Shown here: positions 36,042 to 48,436 of the stretch, piece by piece
Position numbering within the stretch: the stretch's first letter is position 1
How the letters are laid out: every line of letters starts with the position of its first letter
Origin: Plicaturopsis crispa FD-325 SS-3
Taxonomy: Eukaryota > Basidiomycota > Agaricomycetes > Amylocorticiales > Amylocorticiaceae
Assembly (NCBI GenBank): GCA_000827205.1
Contig: KN832557.1
Span: 1,335,771 to 1,399,770 of the forward strand
Direction: 5' to 3'
Length of the DNA: 64,000 bases
The notes under the pieces: generated by a model
Databases searched by the model: none
The model's input: only the letters and a program-made list of their open reading frames with translations
What the model was told of the DNA's origin: nothing
Translations under genes and position numbers: made by a program

Positions 36042-36443
36042 GAGCGCACGTATGTTTTCTTGGATATCTGACGGCTTTGTCGTCCCTGGTTTCACCTTCT
36101 ATTCCCTCCACACCGCACTTAAGTATTCTACTGTATGATGTATTTTTCCTGCACTAGGGTGTGTTCGACCGAAGTACTTATCTACACCCATGTAACATTG
36201 CATCATTATACACTACCTCATTTTCAATCCTATAGACTTCATTTCAGCGATTCTCTTTGCCGTTTGAGGCTCGGCTTCATAACCTCCATATGCCGTGATG
36301 CAATTACCGTGACAAAAATTTTATGAACCGCGGAGCCTTATTGCAGTGCGACATGCATACAAGGTGCAAACAGCGAGACCCACGCGAGACCTTTGGCTTT
36401 GAAAGCATTTTCATTATCTGGTTGTTGGCCTCAGGCTGGTCAC

Positions 36444-38190
36444 CTACATAACCCATTCCCGATTCCTCTCGACCTCCTTCGCCCGTCTGTTGACAACGTC
36501 GACGACTTCCTCACCCCATACCTCCCCAGGCGCCTTCCGAGTCTCGCCGTGGCACAATGCAACATGTTTCTCGGCGTCTCCATGTTCCATCACAACACAG
36601 TTGTCCACCGTCAGCGGACGCGCAGCGTCCCAGCGCACAAGCGTCGGTCGCGCTGGTACCGCGTACGGGGGGATCACCGACCGGCCGCGGTGCAGGTCCT
36701 CGAAGATCAGCGCAACGTCATCTTCGTCTATAGGCAGCCGGCTGTTTTTCTAGGTGAGTTTCTATGTTTAAATATGAAGGAAACGAACGCGGCGCACTTG
36801 ATTGCCTCGCCTGTGAGCTTTGATTCACGATGGAGAAGATCACGGAGGAGACGCTCGTAGAGCTTTCTGCGGCTCTTAATAGGCAGAGGATTCGATATAG
36901 GTTTCCCAGCGAGCTCGCATAGGATGTATGTAGCAATATGCAGCCCAAATATCGACGGGATCGGACCTACACAGCATAAATCAGTTGCTGATAGTCATGC
37001 ATGGTTGAGTCTCAGCAAACCTATGACAGGGAGGATTCGAACTCTGAAGTCGTCAAAGACGCCAAGCTCCTTGACATCGCCTTTGGCAAATTCTTCCTCG
37101 GGAAGAGGCAAGAGCTTCACATCGCTGGGAACCTCTGTCGAATAGACAACAGGAATTCCTGAGTTCACGCCTAATAAACGGAGGCGTCTGCGGACGGCGC
37201 GTGCAAGAGGGTCGTATACGGTGTGTGATATATCACTGATTTGAATGCGTGTCGGATCGCATTTCGCGCCAGCACCCATGGAAGAGAACACCTAACGGAC
37301 AATAAAATGTGGCCGCCATAAATCATGATGCGTATTGTGCGTACCTTTATGTTATTGGAATGACAGTACTTGAGGAGGTCTACTTTGGTCGTGATATTGT
37401 CTATGGCATCTGGGAGAACACAAGTCAATTCAGCAGCATGTGTATGCTCTGAATACTTACCAATGACCCAGTCGGCGCCTTCGAGGAGTGCTCCACCGTC
37501 TTCCTTCCGCCATATATCGACCCGGGCATCGACTTGGATCCATCGCGAAATCCCCTTCAAAGCACGTTCGATACTCTTAACTTTCGGCATACCAACATCT
37601 GTTATGCCAGCTGTAGCGTGCCGGTTCAACGAGGACAGAGTCATCTGGTCGAAGTCGACCAGCCTGATCTTAGACACTCCGCTATGTTTCATTCAGATGA
37701 AATCATTCTCATTGACAGAGTCCTGGTCACGACGTACGATCTTGCAAGCATAACAGCCGCCCTAGCCCAGTACTTTCAGTCTTTGAGACCAGTCCTGTAC
37801 ATTTCGTGCGCACCAACTTCCAACCCCTCCGCATCCAATGATCACGACTGAACCTTTTCGTATTTTTGTCATTGCCTCGTCACCAAAGAACGCGTAGTTC
37901 CTCGCTAGTTGCTCTCTGATCAGCTCTTCGTCGTACACGCTCCCATCCCCCATGGGCACAGACGCGCTGTCGGGCAGCGGTGGCGTTGAGCGGTATCCAT
38001 TGGGCCCAGGTTTCCGCGCGCCCGCGTCATGCGATGCGATTGACCGCAATACATCCTGGTCCAGGTTTCGCCTCCGTTCGCGTTTCGAGTACGAATTGTA
38101 AGCTGAGAAAAGGCCAGCCGTAGCCAGTGAGGCTGCAAGGGCAGATGCTACCAGCTGCGTCCGGTGCGAGTGAAAATCCAGGATAGACAT
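36444..38190 (-). CDS. tRNA t6A dehydratase (TcdA/Tcd1-2 family), E1-like
   Basis: Seven exons (38190-37814, 37761-37738, 37681-37461, 37409-37345, 37291-37021, 36966-36798, 36741-36444) give 474 aa. An N-terminal hydrophobic segment (LVASALAASLATAGLFSAY) resembles the membrane anchor of the mitochondrial-outer-membrane Tcd proteins. The ThiF/E1-like domain has VIIGCGGVGSWAAVMLARSG, RLVDFDQMTLSSLNRHA, DAIDNITTKVDLLKYC and FSSMGAGAKCDPT. This family uses ATP to dehydrate N6-threonylcarbamoyl-adenosine at tRNA position 37 to the cyclic form. Exon 2 is only 24 nt. The acceptor of the last exon was chosen to give NRLPIDEDDVALIFEDLHRG. Another E1-like activity is unlikely given the overall architecture. 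Confidence 0.9.
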
Positions 38191-39558
38191 GGCAGCCACA
38201 AGGAAAGGATGAAACGCTTAGTCTACTACCCGACGCGCGACCTTAGTGGGAGGTCGTTTTTTTTAACCGGAGCTTGAACGGCGCCGCGGGGCTTGAAGTG
38301 GTGAGATTTGCAGCCCCTGCAAGCATTCGTTCAGCTCTTCATGCCGTCCACGCTCTATATAGTTGCTTTCAACATGCGCGCACTGTCTCCTGGATGCAAA
38401 TCGATGCTTCAAACAACCGCTGTCTAAAATTGAACGGATGCATCCGCATACAGCGACTCCAAACCACCCGAGCCCGACCGACGACGAGGCATGTCAAGCA
38501 CAGTGCGCAACTGATAGCTGACGTTCTGCGACGTGCTATTCAGTGCTAGCCTAGACGCAAATGGTAAGCATGTCTTCATGCCTCGGATTGCTGCGACGCG
38601 GCTGATTCAAAGAGACCACTTGGCTTGTCATCAGCACCGCGGCTCGCAAAACTTGCTGAGTCCGGCGACTGAGCTCAAGGCACAACTGGATCGACAGTGG
38701 CATAGCGAAGACATTAAACGTTTCGAGAAATCTTGTTGAAGTAAGTCACACATGCTGCCACTCGACCCCCAGATTGCTCAATTCTATGCACTAGCTCGTT
38801 TAGAATGCTGAACATGACATAACAAATACGCCTGCGCTCAGCGTGCGCTAAGGTGTTTAACTGACTCAGGCTCGTTGTAGCCCTCTGGGCCATCTTCCAG
38901 TCACGCTGTAATGTGTGCACCGTTGGCTTTTGCCAACGCCTCAGGTTGTATATGATTGGTATGCATCCGAGTCCCCTTGTCATATACTGCCAAGCTGACA
39001 TGACCGCGACATCAGAAAGATACCTTAAGTGTCCTTGCTGAACCCAAAAGTCGGATGGTGCGTTTCTCGGTGGAACGGAGGGGAAACACGACGCGTACGG
39101 ACAACTTTCACCTTCAAGTTGTGCCACCGCGTGCGTTAGTCCTGTGGTTTCACTTGTCCTACACCATACAACAAATATCAATCTTGTTTAACATTCACAG
39201 TAAACATTCACAATACGACTACATTATGGGTAGCTTGAAGAATAGAAAGTAGTGCTTGCGGAGGACGCGATTGAGCAGGCAGCGGCTTGATGCGGCATCT
39301 CGCGGCTTGAGATTTTTTTGGTCGTGTTTGGCTCAAAACGTGATGTGCCGAAGCTCGGCGACCGACCCATCAGTAAGGAGGCGCGTCGGAAAGCAGACGT
39401 CAGACAAGGATATCCGAGCCCGCGAGGTTGAAGGAATTGTTTCGACGGATGCTAAGGGAGACTAGAAACGCTGCAAATGAAGTTTGAACGCCGCGGCCGC
39501 GGTACCGCAGCCACCGACCAGCTGCAGCCTGCTCACAACGTCAACGAGTGCAACATAC
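38191..39558. other. Intergenic, no gene recognised
   Basis: Divergent promoter space. A minus-strand open frame at 38714-39181 lacks an ATG and shows no motif. Confidence 0.45.
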
Positions 39559-40794
39559 ATGGCGTACGTTTCCGTTGAATCCGACGACGTACGTCCATCT
39601 CCAAAGGTTTATCATGACACGGAACTGACTTGGTGTGCGCAGCGAATCGAAGAAGGCCCTGAGGGCCTCGAGTTCAAATGTAATTTCTCCCTAAATACTT
39701 ATGGCTGGGACAAAACTGAAGACGCGCATTCTCTCCAGCTTTTCTCGGTGCAGATGGGAGCGCGAATGTGGGGAATCAGGCTGGAGGTGCACGGTCACCG
39801 GGTGCTGCCAACATAAATCGAGGCGCGTTCGTCGCGTCTGGTGTTTCAGTACTGCACACCTAACATCCTAATACGCCCAGGCTACTTGCAAGATCAGCAG
39901 AGCAAACCCTCTGGAGGATTCTGGACGGTGGAGTACTACCAACCGTACTTTGACGTCGACACAAAAACTGTCCTCAAACGATGTTACTCGACGCTCCTCC
40001 CCACGTCATCATCGTACCTCTCCACACACCTCACCCCCGCCGCGGATCTTTATGGGCCATTTTGGACTCTCACCACTCTCATATTCACGCTTTTCCTGTC
40101 ATCCTCCTTAGCCTCCTCCATCACTGTCTACCTCTCCGCACCAGGTAGCGCCGAGTACGACTATGATTTCCAGCTTTTAAGTATAGCGGTGTCTCTGGTT
40201 TACGCGTATGGACTGGCGTTGCCCATTCTTCTGTGGCTAGCACTGAGATATCTCGGTGTGGGCGAGTGGAGCGTCGTAGAAGCGGTGGCAGTCTGGGGCT
40301 ATGGGCAGTTTGTCTGGATACCTGTTTCCGTGAGCACAGCAGCTGATATAACGTCAAGGCAATGTAGCTTACTTTTTCATTTTCAGATACTCTGTGTGAT
40401 CCCCGTGCCAATAGTGCGATGGGTACTCGTTGGTGTCGCTTTCGCTCTATCTGGCTATTTCTTGGTCGCAAATGTCTACCCAATACTCGCATCTGTCAGT
40501 GCTTTCATTTCCTGCGAGTGCTCTCATCTGACTCGTAATTTATGCAGGCCGAAGCCAAAGCAATGCGTCTCATCATCGTCGTTGTCGCTGTGTTACATGC
40601 GGCCCTTGCACTCACATTCAAGGTCAGGAATATACTTCCCGCACTAAATCTTCTTTCAAACTCACGCCGTTTGGCAGGTGCTTTTTTTCAGTTACTACGT
40701 TGTCAAGGAGGTGGGTCCAGGTGCAGGTGCACCACTCGGAGACGACCCGGCCACGAACGGTACCGTTGCACTCCTGGCACGGACTTTGTGGTGA
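39559..40794 (+). CDS. YIP1-family Golgi membrane protein (YIPF1/2-like)
   Basis: Seven exons (39559-39588, 39643-39679, 39739-39786, 39881-40329, 40387-40494, 40548-40622, 40678-40794) give 287 aa. The N-terminus MAYVSVESDD...RIEEGPEGLEFKSFLGA leads into the family hallmark FWTVEYYQPYFDVDTKTVLK. Five hydrophobic segments follow (for example FWTLTTLIFTLFLSSSLASS, LIIVVVAVLHAALALTF). Yip1-domain proteins bind Rab GTPases and act in ER-Golgi vesicle traffic. The first three exons are very short (30, 37 and 48 nt). The model rests on their junctions rebuilding the conserved N-terminal motif in frame. Confidence 0.88.
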
Positions 40795-41102
40795 GCATTG
40801 AGGGAGCCATAACTCATACCGACAGTTGTAAAGCAAGCTCGTCAGCTGTAATTATTCTCCAATTTGATGCGTCGTCTGTAATTTGGAACCGTTCACCATC
40901 TCGGCTCAAAACTGGACAAGTGCGACGTGTTCAACCAAGTTTCGCCTCGCGCCTAACTGGATATCAACCTTCCAACGCACTCTCGATGATAATCTCAGGC
41001 GCCGGGCACTCTGAACTCACAAAGGCAACAACCATACCTGGTGTCAGATGGAACGAGGCTCTTCTTCGGTTCCCAAATCCTTTATGAAGATTGCTCGGTC
41101 TG

Positions 41103-42224
41103 ATGGGTTTGAACTGTGTCCTCGTCCTTCCTGCCATGCCCTTTCTCCGCACGATATCAAATGCGGTCCTCAACGCATACATCTTAAGTTGGGATGTTCT
41201 GCTGACGCTGTTAAACACTGTCACTCCTAGCAGACCTGTTGGGCACGTCATTCCCGAGGGACATCCAGGTTATGGTGGCCAGTGGCCAGAGTATATCGCG
41301 CCGACGGAGGGGGATAGTAGGTGTTCATGCCCTGCGTTGAATGCGATGGCCAATCACGGTGAGAGTCTCATGTGCTCAGATTATGGTGATTTTGTTAACT
41401 TCGGACAAAAGGAATTCTCCCTCGGGATGGCAAGAATATCAGCTTCACCGCCTTGAACAAGGCCATTCGCGCAACATACAATTTTGCGCCGACTTTCTGC
41501 CTCTTCGTGCCAAATTTCAGCTCCACGTTTCTAGGGAAGAGTTACAGCAAGGGTACCTTCGATCTCAAGGACCTTGACCTCCACAACATCGGCATCGAAC
41601 ACGACGCGTCGCTCACGCGTACGTTCTTGTATCAATTTTGTCCGTCTCGAGCAATATTGATACATACATATGAAGGCGAGGATGTGGCGCTCGTGCCCGA
41701 TCAGTCCCACCCGTCCCTTGACCTAGTAGAAGGGTTGCTTGCAACAGCGTCGGGGAAGAATAAGGAAGGCGAAGTGATCCTGACGCCTGCAGACCTCTCA
41801 TACTACTCTGCGAAACGCCGCGTCGATGCGCGCAGAACAAACCCGGAATATCAATTAGATTTCGGTCACAAGATGTTTGGGAGCTCCAAGTACGTCGTCC
41901 CCTTTGTTCCTTTCGACGCTACATTGATATATACTCGCACCTTCTCTCGAACACAGCTCGTCGACGATGCTCACAATTTTTGGAGGACGCATATCAGACC
42001 TCAGACCGTGGCTAACAGAGGAGCGCTTGCCGGAGGGGTGGGAGCCGCGTGTCCGCAGGCGTTATGGTCTGACGATGGGTACATTCAACCTAACGGTGCT
42101 ACCCGTCGAGTTTAGTATCAAGGAGAAGAAAATTCTGCAGGAGGAGGCGGAGCAGGTCACCACGAAGGCTGACTCTGAGGATGATTTGCTGGGGGAACCT
42201 GCGACGGGGACTTCCGCTGTGTAG
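41103..42224 (+). CDS. Haem-thiolate peroxidase (chloroperoxidase/UPO family)
   Basis: Four exons (41103-41358, 41412-41618, 41676-41889, 41957-42224) give 314 aa. The N-terminus is hydrophobic (VLVLPAMPFL and ILSWDVLLTLLNTV). The haem-ligand motif reads DSRCSCPALNAMANHGILPR, with the proximal Cys in S-C-P-A-L-N where the commonest form is PCP. Distal-side residues appear as GIEHDASLTRED; later blocks are PADLSYYSAKRR and the C-terminal LPEGWEPRVRRRYGLTMG. These enzymes use H2O2 to halogenate or oxygenate organic substrates and are usually secreted or membrane-associated. The absence of a clean signal peptidase site suggests membrane association. The gene converges with the ADH gene at 42564. 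Confidence 0.87.
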
Positions 42225-42563
42225 CCCGCCGATCTATGATGTCTGTACAAAACGACAATGTAATCATTTTCTTGGATACGCATGGACTCGCGTCTCGCAA
42301 GAGGTTCGAGAGGAATTAATATTGGTGACAGAGGATAGCGATTGAATTTAGCAATTGCGCTGAGTTCGAAAGAACTGCGAGGTGCAAGCAAGTTGCCAGG
42401 CTTGCTGCCCTGTCTCTTCCTCGGTGCTTCTGAGTGACAAAGGATAGTTGTGGCGAAAGGGAAAAGACAGTCGAGAGCAAATAAATATATCATACACACA
42501 TACATTTCGTTCTGATGGCAGTATTAGGCTGGTTGTACAATCTTCGTCTAGCATAATGATCGC

Positions 42564-44266
42564 CTAAGGGTGTACCAGGATCTTAACTGTAGAAGAAAAT
42601 GCATCAGAACCACAAATGAAATAGTCAGTAATGCACGATTCTGGACTCACTCTGGGTGTCCTTCTCCCGGATGAGTTTCTTGAACCCCTCCTCGACGACG
42701 TCCTCGATCGCGATTTTACTCGTGATAAGGTCCTCGAGGTTCGACAGTTGGCCAGACGCGATAGCGTGTATCACGTCTTCATGGACACGATCGTACCCAA
42801 TGATTCCTGGATAGCGTAACAACATGAACTTAGCTCATACACGTCATTGGAAAAACGCAATTACCCGTTAGAATGATCTCCTTCATAAGCAGAAGATTCA
42901 TGTCTATGACCGGATTCTTCTCCCATAGCGCTAGATTAACCACGGTTCCTCTCGGACGCACAGAGGCGATGCCCGCGTCGATGCTGGATTGTATTCCGAC
43001 GCAGTCGTACGCGACGTCTACGCCGGCGCCATCCGTAAGAGAGTGTGCCACCGCTGCAAGGTCGGCTTTGAGGGGATTGATGACCTGCGTAGCGCCGATC
43101 TTTAGAGCGAGCGCGCCACGCGCTGTGGAAGGTTCTGACACGATGATTTTGGATGCTTTGAGACCTCTACGTGCACCATGGGGTCAGATGGATTTCCCGT
43201 GGCGGACTCGAGAAACAGGCTTACAAAAGAACTTTCAAGACGAGTATGCCAATCTATTGTGAGAACGGTGTGAGACTCAGTGTGCAGCGGCCGCGAAAGG
43301 AAACATACAGGACCGGCACCCAAGACAAGGGCTGTGTCACCCTCCTTGAAACCTGATCTTTTAACACCGTGCCAAGCGACCGAAAGGGGCTCGACAAGAG
43401 CGCCGATATCGACTGTGCATCAAGGGAGATTGAGCGTCCGTGTTTTGTTCAGAGGAGGTTGGACTCACGAGGGACATTATCAGGGAGGACATGAACATAG
43501 AACTGATCCACGACTATGAAATTCGCCATGCCCCCGTTGCCGCCGATTCCCTGAGCGCGCTCGTATCAGAATATGCTCAGAAGAGTCAAAGACCTGTGGG
43601 GACGTACGTAAAAATTGATATCCGGGCAAACGTTTCTCGAGCCAGACGCACAAGAGCGGCAGGTGCTCGTCTTCATGCACGAGATGAGCGGTTCTCTGTG
43701 CGTGCACGGAGACATCAGAAAGCATGATTGGGTCAGTAGACCAAAAACCGACTCACACTACGACATTTTGACCGGCCGTCAATTTGCTGTCGACGTCCTC
43801 GCCGACTTCTGTGATCGTGCCCGAAAACCTGCCGACAGAATGATACTTGAGCGTATGTCTCGACGGTGAAGTTGGACGGGTCATACTCGTGCCCCAAGGT
43901 AATGGGTAGAACCTCTCCGGTTATGCTGTTAGGTACGTCTTCCGTTGCGTACAGCGATATCCTCGCGAGGTAGGCGTGAAGATCGCTCCCACATACTACA
44001 TGTTCGATATTTAATCAGTTTCCAAACATTGAAGCAGCTCGTTACTTACATCCATTCCTGTGAAACTCAGCAAAACGGTATGGTCCGATACGGAATGGCA
44101 GAGCTCACCATGCTACCTGTATACAATGATTAGCGTCGATTATATAGGCTTCAGGGGTATCTTCAAATCTACGCACCTTGATCTTGACTTGGCCGTTCTT
44201 GGGCGTCGGCTCCGCGACTTGCTCAACACGAATGTCTCCTGGTCCGTAATAACGAGCAGCTTTCAT
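42564..44266 (-). CDS. Zn-dependent alcohol dehydrogenase, (R,R)-butanediol DH-like
   Basis: Twelve exons: 44266-44177, 44116-44109, 44057-44050, 43995-43887, 43828-43757, 43695-43608, 43559-43469, 43412-43309, 43253-43225, 43166-42865, 42806-42651, 42586-42564; 359 aa. MKAARYYGPGDIRVEQVAEP starts a medium-chain dehydrogenase. Catalytic zinc site: CGSDLH and LGHEFSG. Structural zinc: four Cys in SCMKTSTCRSCASGSRNVC. Rossmann motif: LVLGAGPIGILVLKVL. C-terminus: KILVHP. The family oxidises acetoin/2,3-butanediol or related secondary alcohols with NAD(H). Exons 2 and 3 are each 8 nt and are needed to write VAWNGLCGSDLH. The exon 6-7 junction (FY/RAQGIGG) is the least certain. Confidence 0.88.
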
Positions 44267-45292
44267 GGCCGATTTGACGAGGGGGAAAAGGGATACAAAT
44301 CCAAGAATCCAGGTTACTTGAATGATTTATATACGTTTAGGAGAGATTGCCATCCGCGAAGCCTGGACCATCTTCCGGTCTGTCGCTCGATAACAAGATT
44401 GACGGCATATGCCATGCACGGCCACATACGGCGACATTAGTGTCGACACGCAAGTCCATACTGTATATTCGAGCTGTGGAAATCTGGCTTGAGATGGATT
44501 GCGTATGCCAGACCTTTCGACGTCCTGAGCACCCATCTGAGTGGTACACTCCTGTACAAGGATTGACACATGGCATGAGCACGGTTTGAAAACAAACAGA
44601 GATTCATGTTACGACCGTTACGATACGTGCAGGATGTTCGGACCTCCCAACGCTAAACCATACTTGCTCCAAGAACCACGAATGATATCGATGCGAGCTA
44701 AAGAACCTCTGTAGGACCTCGCGGGGAAGTGAAGGATAGAAACTGAAGGTTCGACCATCGTTAGTTTTGTGGTTACTAGCGAACCCCGGGCCGGTGCCGC
44801 CGGTACCCTGCGTAAAGGCCCAAGGGTAGCTTGAAGGTCATTACGGATTCAACAGGTTTACTTACTACAGTACCGTACTTTCGATCTGAAGGACAAACTT
44901 CAAGTCGATGAAGTTTTGGTCTCAGTGAACGAGTGCGCCGTACGGTTTCAAGATATACAGCTGCAGCCCAGGGTCGCGTTTCTTCGGAGCATTCTGCAAA
45001 ATTGGATTCAGTGGTACGTCCCAGCGATTGGTAGGTGTGCCTGTAGACAGAGCAATTACTACTCAACAGACCCAGGAAATGCACGCTTTCTCGGAAGGGT
45101 TTTTCGCGTATCAGGACGATGTCAAACTCAAGGGGAACGCTGTGGGAAGAGCCTCTCCGTTTCCACCACTGAGCACATGTGTGCGTGCTATCTTTCTTCG
45201 CACATGCATTCAAAATACCATCTCCTTGGCATACTTCAGCTTCGGTCCTACCACGCAATGTTACCCTTGAACTTCCCTCACGTTTATCCTCC
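44267..45292. other. Intergenic, no gene recognised
   Basis: Divergent promoter region of the ADH and amidase genes. A 199-codon minus-strand frame (44776-45375) overlaps the amidase start and has no motif. Confidence 0.45.
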
Positions 45293-47323
45293 ATGCAGAA
45301 CCGAACCCGCATACGCTGGGTCCTACAAGTCTCCCTGATCATTGCCCTGTTGGTTGGGTTCTCCCGAGGAACCATGGGAGACGCCTTGGCTCCCAGGATC
45401 TCGAGCCAAGTACTCCAGGCCTCGTCCCAGAAATTCCCGGATCTCTACGAAGCGTCCATCTCTGAGCTACAGGAGGGTTTAGAGAGCGGCTTGTTCACGA
45501 GCGTTGACTTGGTCAAAGTAAGTCTCTAGATCTTCCGTCTAAAATAAGTACTCTTTGTTGAGAATCGGATCAATTTCAGGCTTATTTTGCTCGGATAGAA
45601 GAGGTCAACCTCCAGGGCCCTACTCTACGTGCAGTTATCGAGACAAACCCCAAAGCTTTAGAGCAGGCGGCGGCCCTTGATCTCGAGCGCCAGACGACAG
45701 GCCCCCGTGGACCATTGCATGGAATACCTATCCTGCTGAAAGATAATATCGCTACCTTACACAGCGATGGCAAGTAATTTATCTGCTTCCTCCTGAAACG
45801 GAACTAATGACACTCAAATTCAAGGTATGAACACGACTGCGGGATCGTTCGCTCTACTTGGTTCTGTCGTCCCCCGCGACGCCACGGTAGCTGCTCATCT
45901 GCGTGCCGCAGGCGCCATCCTCCTCGGTAAAGCCAATCTTTCAGAGTGGGCAAATTTCCGAGGAAATGTACCTTCTGGATTTTCCGGACGGGGTGGTCAA
46001 TCATCCAGCCCGTATTTTCCTCTGGTCGATCCATCCGGTTCTAGCAGTGGAAGCGGCATCGGCACTGCAATTGGGCTGACGGCCGCCGCCCTTGGCAGCG
46101 AGACAGACGGGTCAATCATCAGTCCGAGCAGCAGAAACAATCTGGTTGGGATTAAGCCCACCGTAGGTCTAACTTCTCGAGCAGGAGGTTTGTCTTATGG
46201 TTTGTTCCACAGGCTATATAGTAACTAACCATTTCTCTTCTAGTGATTCCAATCTCATCTAATCAGGATACGGTAGGCCCTATGGCCCGGTCAGTCGCAG
46301 ATGCTGCCACAATCCTTTCCGTGATCGCTGGACGCGACCCCCTCGACAATTTTACGCTCGTCCAGCCAGTCCCTGTTCCTGACTACTCGAAAGCGCTCCA
46401 CCCGGATGCGTTGAGAGGTGTGCGCCTTGGCGTCCCACGTTTGTTCCAGGGTAACGATGAGAACATAATCGCGGCGTTCAACGCTAGCCTCGACATCATT
46501 CGTGGTCTCGGTGCGACAGTTGTCGACCCTGCGGAGTTCCCAGATGCACAGGAATTACTGGCGAGCAACAACGAGACGACGGTGCTCAATACTGATTTCA
46601 AGGTCTACCTCTTAATAACTTTACACAACTCGAAAAACAATTGACTTCATGTGGGCCTATCACAGGTCGATGTAAACAACTATATCGCGGGGCTGGTCAA
46701 AGTGCCCACCGGCGTCCAAAACCTCGCGGGTCTCATCGCCTTCAATACTGCACATGCAGATGAAGAACTCGTCCCCCCATTTTGGACTGACCAATCGCAG
46801 TACGTGCTCCCACACATTCAGGGCTCGTGCCAGAGGTGATAGCGTCAACCAGATTTATTACGTCTGAGAATACAACCGTCGACGCTGCGTATTTTGCAGC
46901 TCTCGCGGCCGACCATGACCTCGGACGTACGCAGGGCATAGACGCCACACTCAAGAAGTTCAATCTGAATGCCATCCTACTGCCAACTGACGGTGAGCAC
47001 ATCGAGCATCAAGTCAACGACGTCTCTTAAATCCGGTCATCATCAATGCAGGCTTTACTTCGGGGCCGGCGGCCATTGCTGGCTATCCGGTAGTCACTTT
47101 GCCACTCGGTTTTCAGCCCGATAACGTTACCGCCACCCCTGCGAGACCAACTATATCCAACGCTCCGGGAGTTCCATTTGGCATATCTTTCATGGGCACG
47201 GCTTTCAGCGAGTTCGATCTCATAGGGTACGCATTCGCGTACGAACAGGCGACACACACTAGGTTGGCGAGGAAGGCATTTGCGGCGGCGATTCCCAAGA
47301 CACAGCTCGCGGACGTGGTGTAG
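45293..47323 (+). CDS. Amidase-signature family enzyme
   Basis: Seven exons (45293-45517, 45580-45769, 45825-46187, 46244-46602, 46666-46803, 46836-46992, 47052-47323) give 567 aa. An N-terminal signal or anchor (WVLQVSLIIALLVGFSRG) is followed by the amidase Ser-Ser-Lys triad. Lys129 lies in GIPILLKDN, the bridging Ser in PSGSSSGSGIGTAIGLTAAA (~211-213), and nucleophile Ser235 in GSETDGSI. The fold-specific GIKPTVGLTSRAG, SNQDTVGPMARSVADAA and AGYPVVTLPLGF follow. It hydrolyses amide bonds of small molecules; the substrate is unknown. Intron 2 has a GC donor (GCAAGT at 45770). The intron before exon 6 would be only 32 nt (46804-46835), the weakest part of the model, yet total length closes in frame. 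Confidence 0.88.
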
Positions 47324-47516
47324 GATACTGATATGTATACGCGCTGACATTTGTAGCAAAGGTGTATTCGATGCTTTTTTCCCTCTTCGTTAAAGCATAG
47401 ATATGGTGGTAAATGATATACAGTATAAGTAACTCTATACAGGCGTACACTTCTATATCCGCGGCATTCTAGGCATCTGCGTCGACCAGCGACACCCCCT
47501 CTAAAGCTCAACTACT

Positions 47517-47795
47517 TTATGGGTGGCTCCGGCGTCTGCGTTTCCGAAGAGGTGATGCGTGCGGTGTGGGCTTGGGCTGCGGCTGGCTGCTCACGCCGGG
47601 GACAAAGTCCCCTAGCAAGGGAGGTAGGATGGTCGACCATGACGCGGAGCTAGTGAGGGCGGCGGAGGATAAAGAGGACGGGCCCTTCGAGGGTGTGAGC
47701 CCCGTTGGGAGCGGAGGCAGAGGTGTTGCATCGGCCTGGATGATGGCGCCGGAAACAGCTGCAAGCAGAGCGAAGCTAGTGGAAGTTACGAGCAT
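47517..47795 (-). CDS. Small secreted Pro/Ser-rich protein
   Basis: A single exon of 92 codons begins with a strong signal peptide (MLVTSTSFALLAAVSGAIIQ, cleaved around ADA). A Pro/Ser/Leu-rich mature region follows (PLPPLPTGLTPSKGPSSL), ending in a basic run, SPLRKRRRRSHP. The leader probably holds a canonical 54-nt intron (47895-47948), and a TATA-like TATATAC sits near 48040. There are no cysteines, so it is not a disulphide-type effector. I recognise no family; a small secreted or wall-associated peptide is the best description. Confidence 0.45.
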   Translation of the reverse strand: MLVTSTSFALLAAVSGAIIQADATPLPPLPTGLTPSKGPSSLSSAALTSSASWSTILPPLLGDFVPGVSSQPQPKPTPHASPLRKRRRRSHP

Positions 47796-48436
47796 GGTGG
47801 GAATTGTGTGAGGGGTGGGATGAGGGGGTGTCTCGACGCGACTTTGCGGGTTGGCACTGAGTGAAGTGAAGTCTAGGAGTATGCTGGTAAGAAGCTAAAG
47901 AACCATTAGCCACGAGACATAGGTGACGCCAAAGTGAAGAGGACTTACCGGAAGGTGTGAAATACAAACTCACGATCGACGTGTTGGAACTCGGAACAGA
48001 CACACAAAGAGACTTGACGAGATACGAGTACGATGTAGAGAGTATATAGGTCTATGTTTCGAGAGACGTGATTATTTTATAGCGAGAGTGTTCGAAAAGT
48101 CTCGGGATGTCGGCGATGTCTCGGGTCGGGCAGGGGGTGAGCTGGGGTGAGACTTCCGGGGGGCGTTGCATTTCGTCCCGACCAATAAATGGGAAACATT
48201 ATATACCTGCGCGAGAATTAAATGAGTCAGTTCGCCTCGTTTGAGGGTGCGTAATTCGTAGTCGCCGTCGACCTCAAGGGAAACACGGTGTCCTGCGAAA
48301 GAAAGGGCTCTTGAAAACATCCGCCACCCGAGCCAAATAGGGAGTCAATACACGTGGCCCGTGCATGGTGTCCCCAGATCACTCCCGGTTTCCGATTCCA
48401 CTCAGCTCTTGCTTTCAACGACCAGCTTGAATCGAA

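Noticed and set aside
38714-39181. Minus-strand open frame of 155 codons
   Set aside because: No ATG at its start, no motif, and no splice pattern to extend it.
28906-44266. A biosynthetic gene cluster formed by the methyltransferases, peroxygenase and ADH
   Set aside because: There is no backbone synthase, the genes are interleaved with housekeeping genes (TCD, YIP1), and strands are mixed.
44776-45375. 199-codon minus-strand open frame
   Set aside because: It overlaps the start of the well-supported amidase gene on the other strand, has uneven composition and shows no motif.
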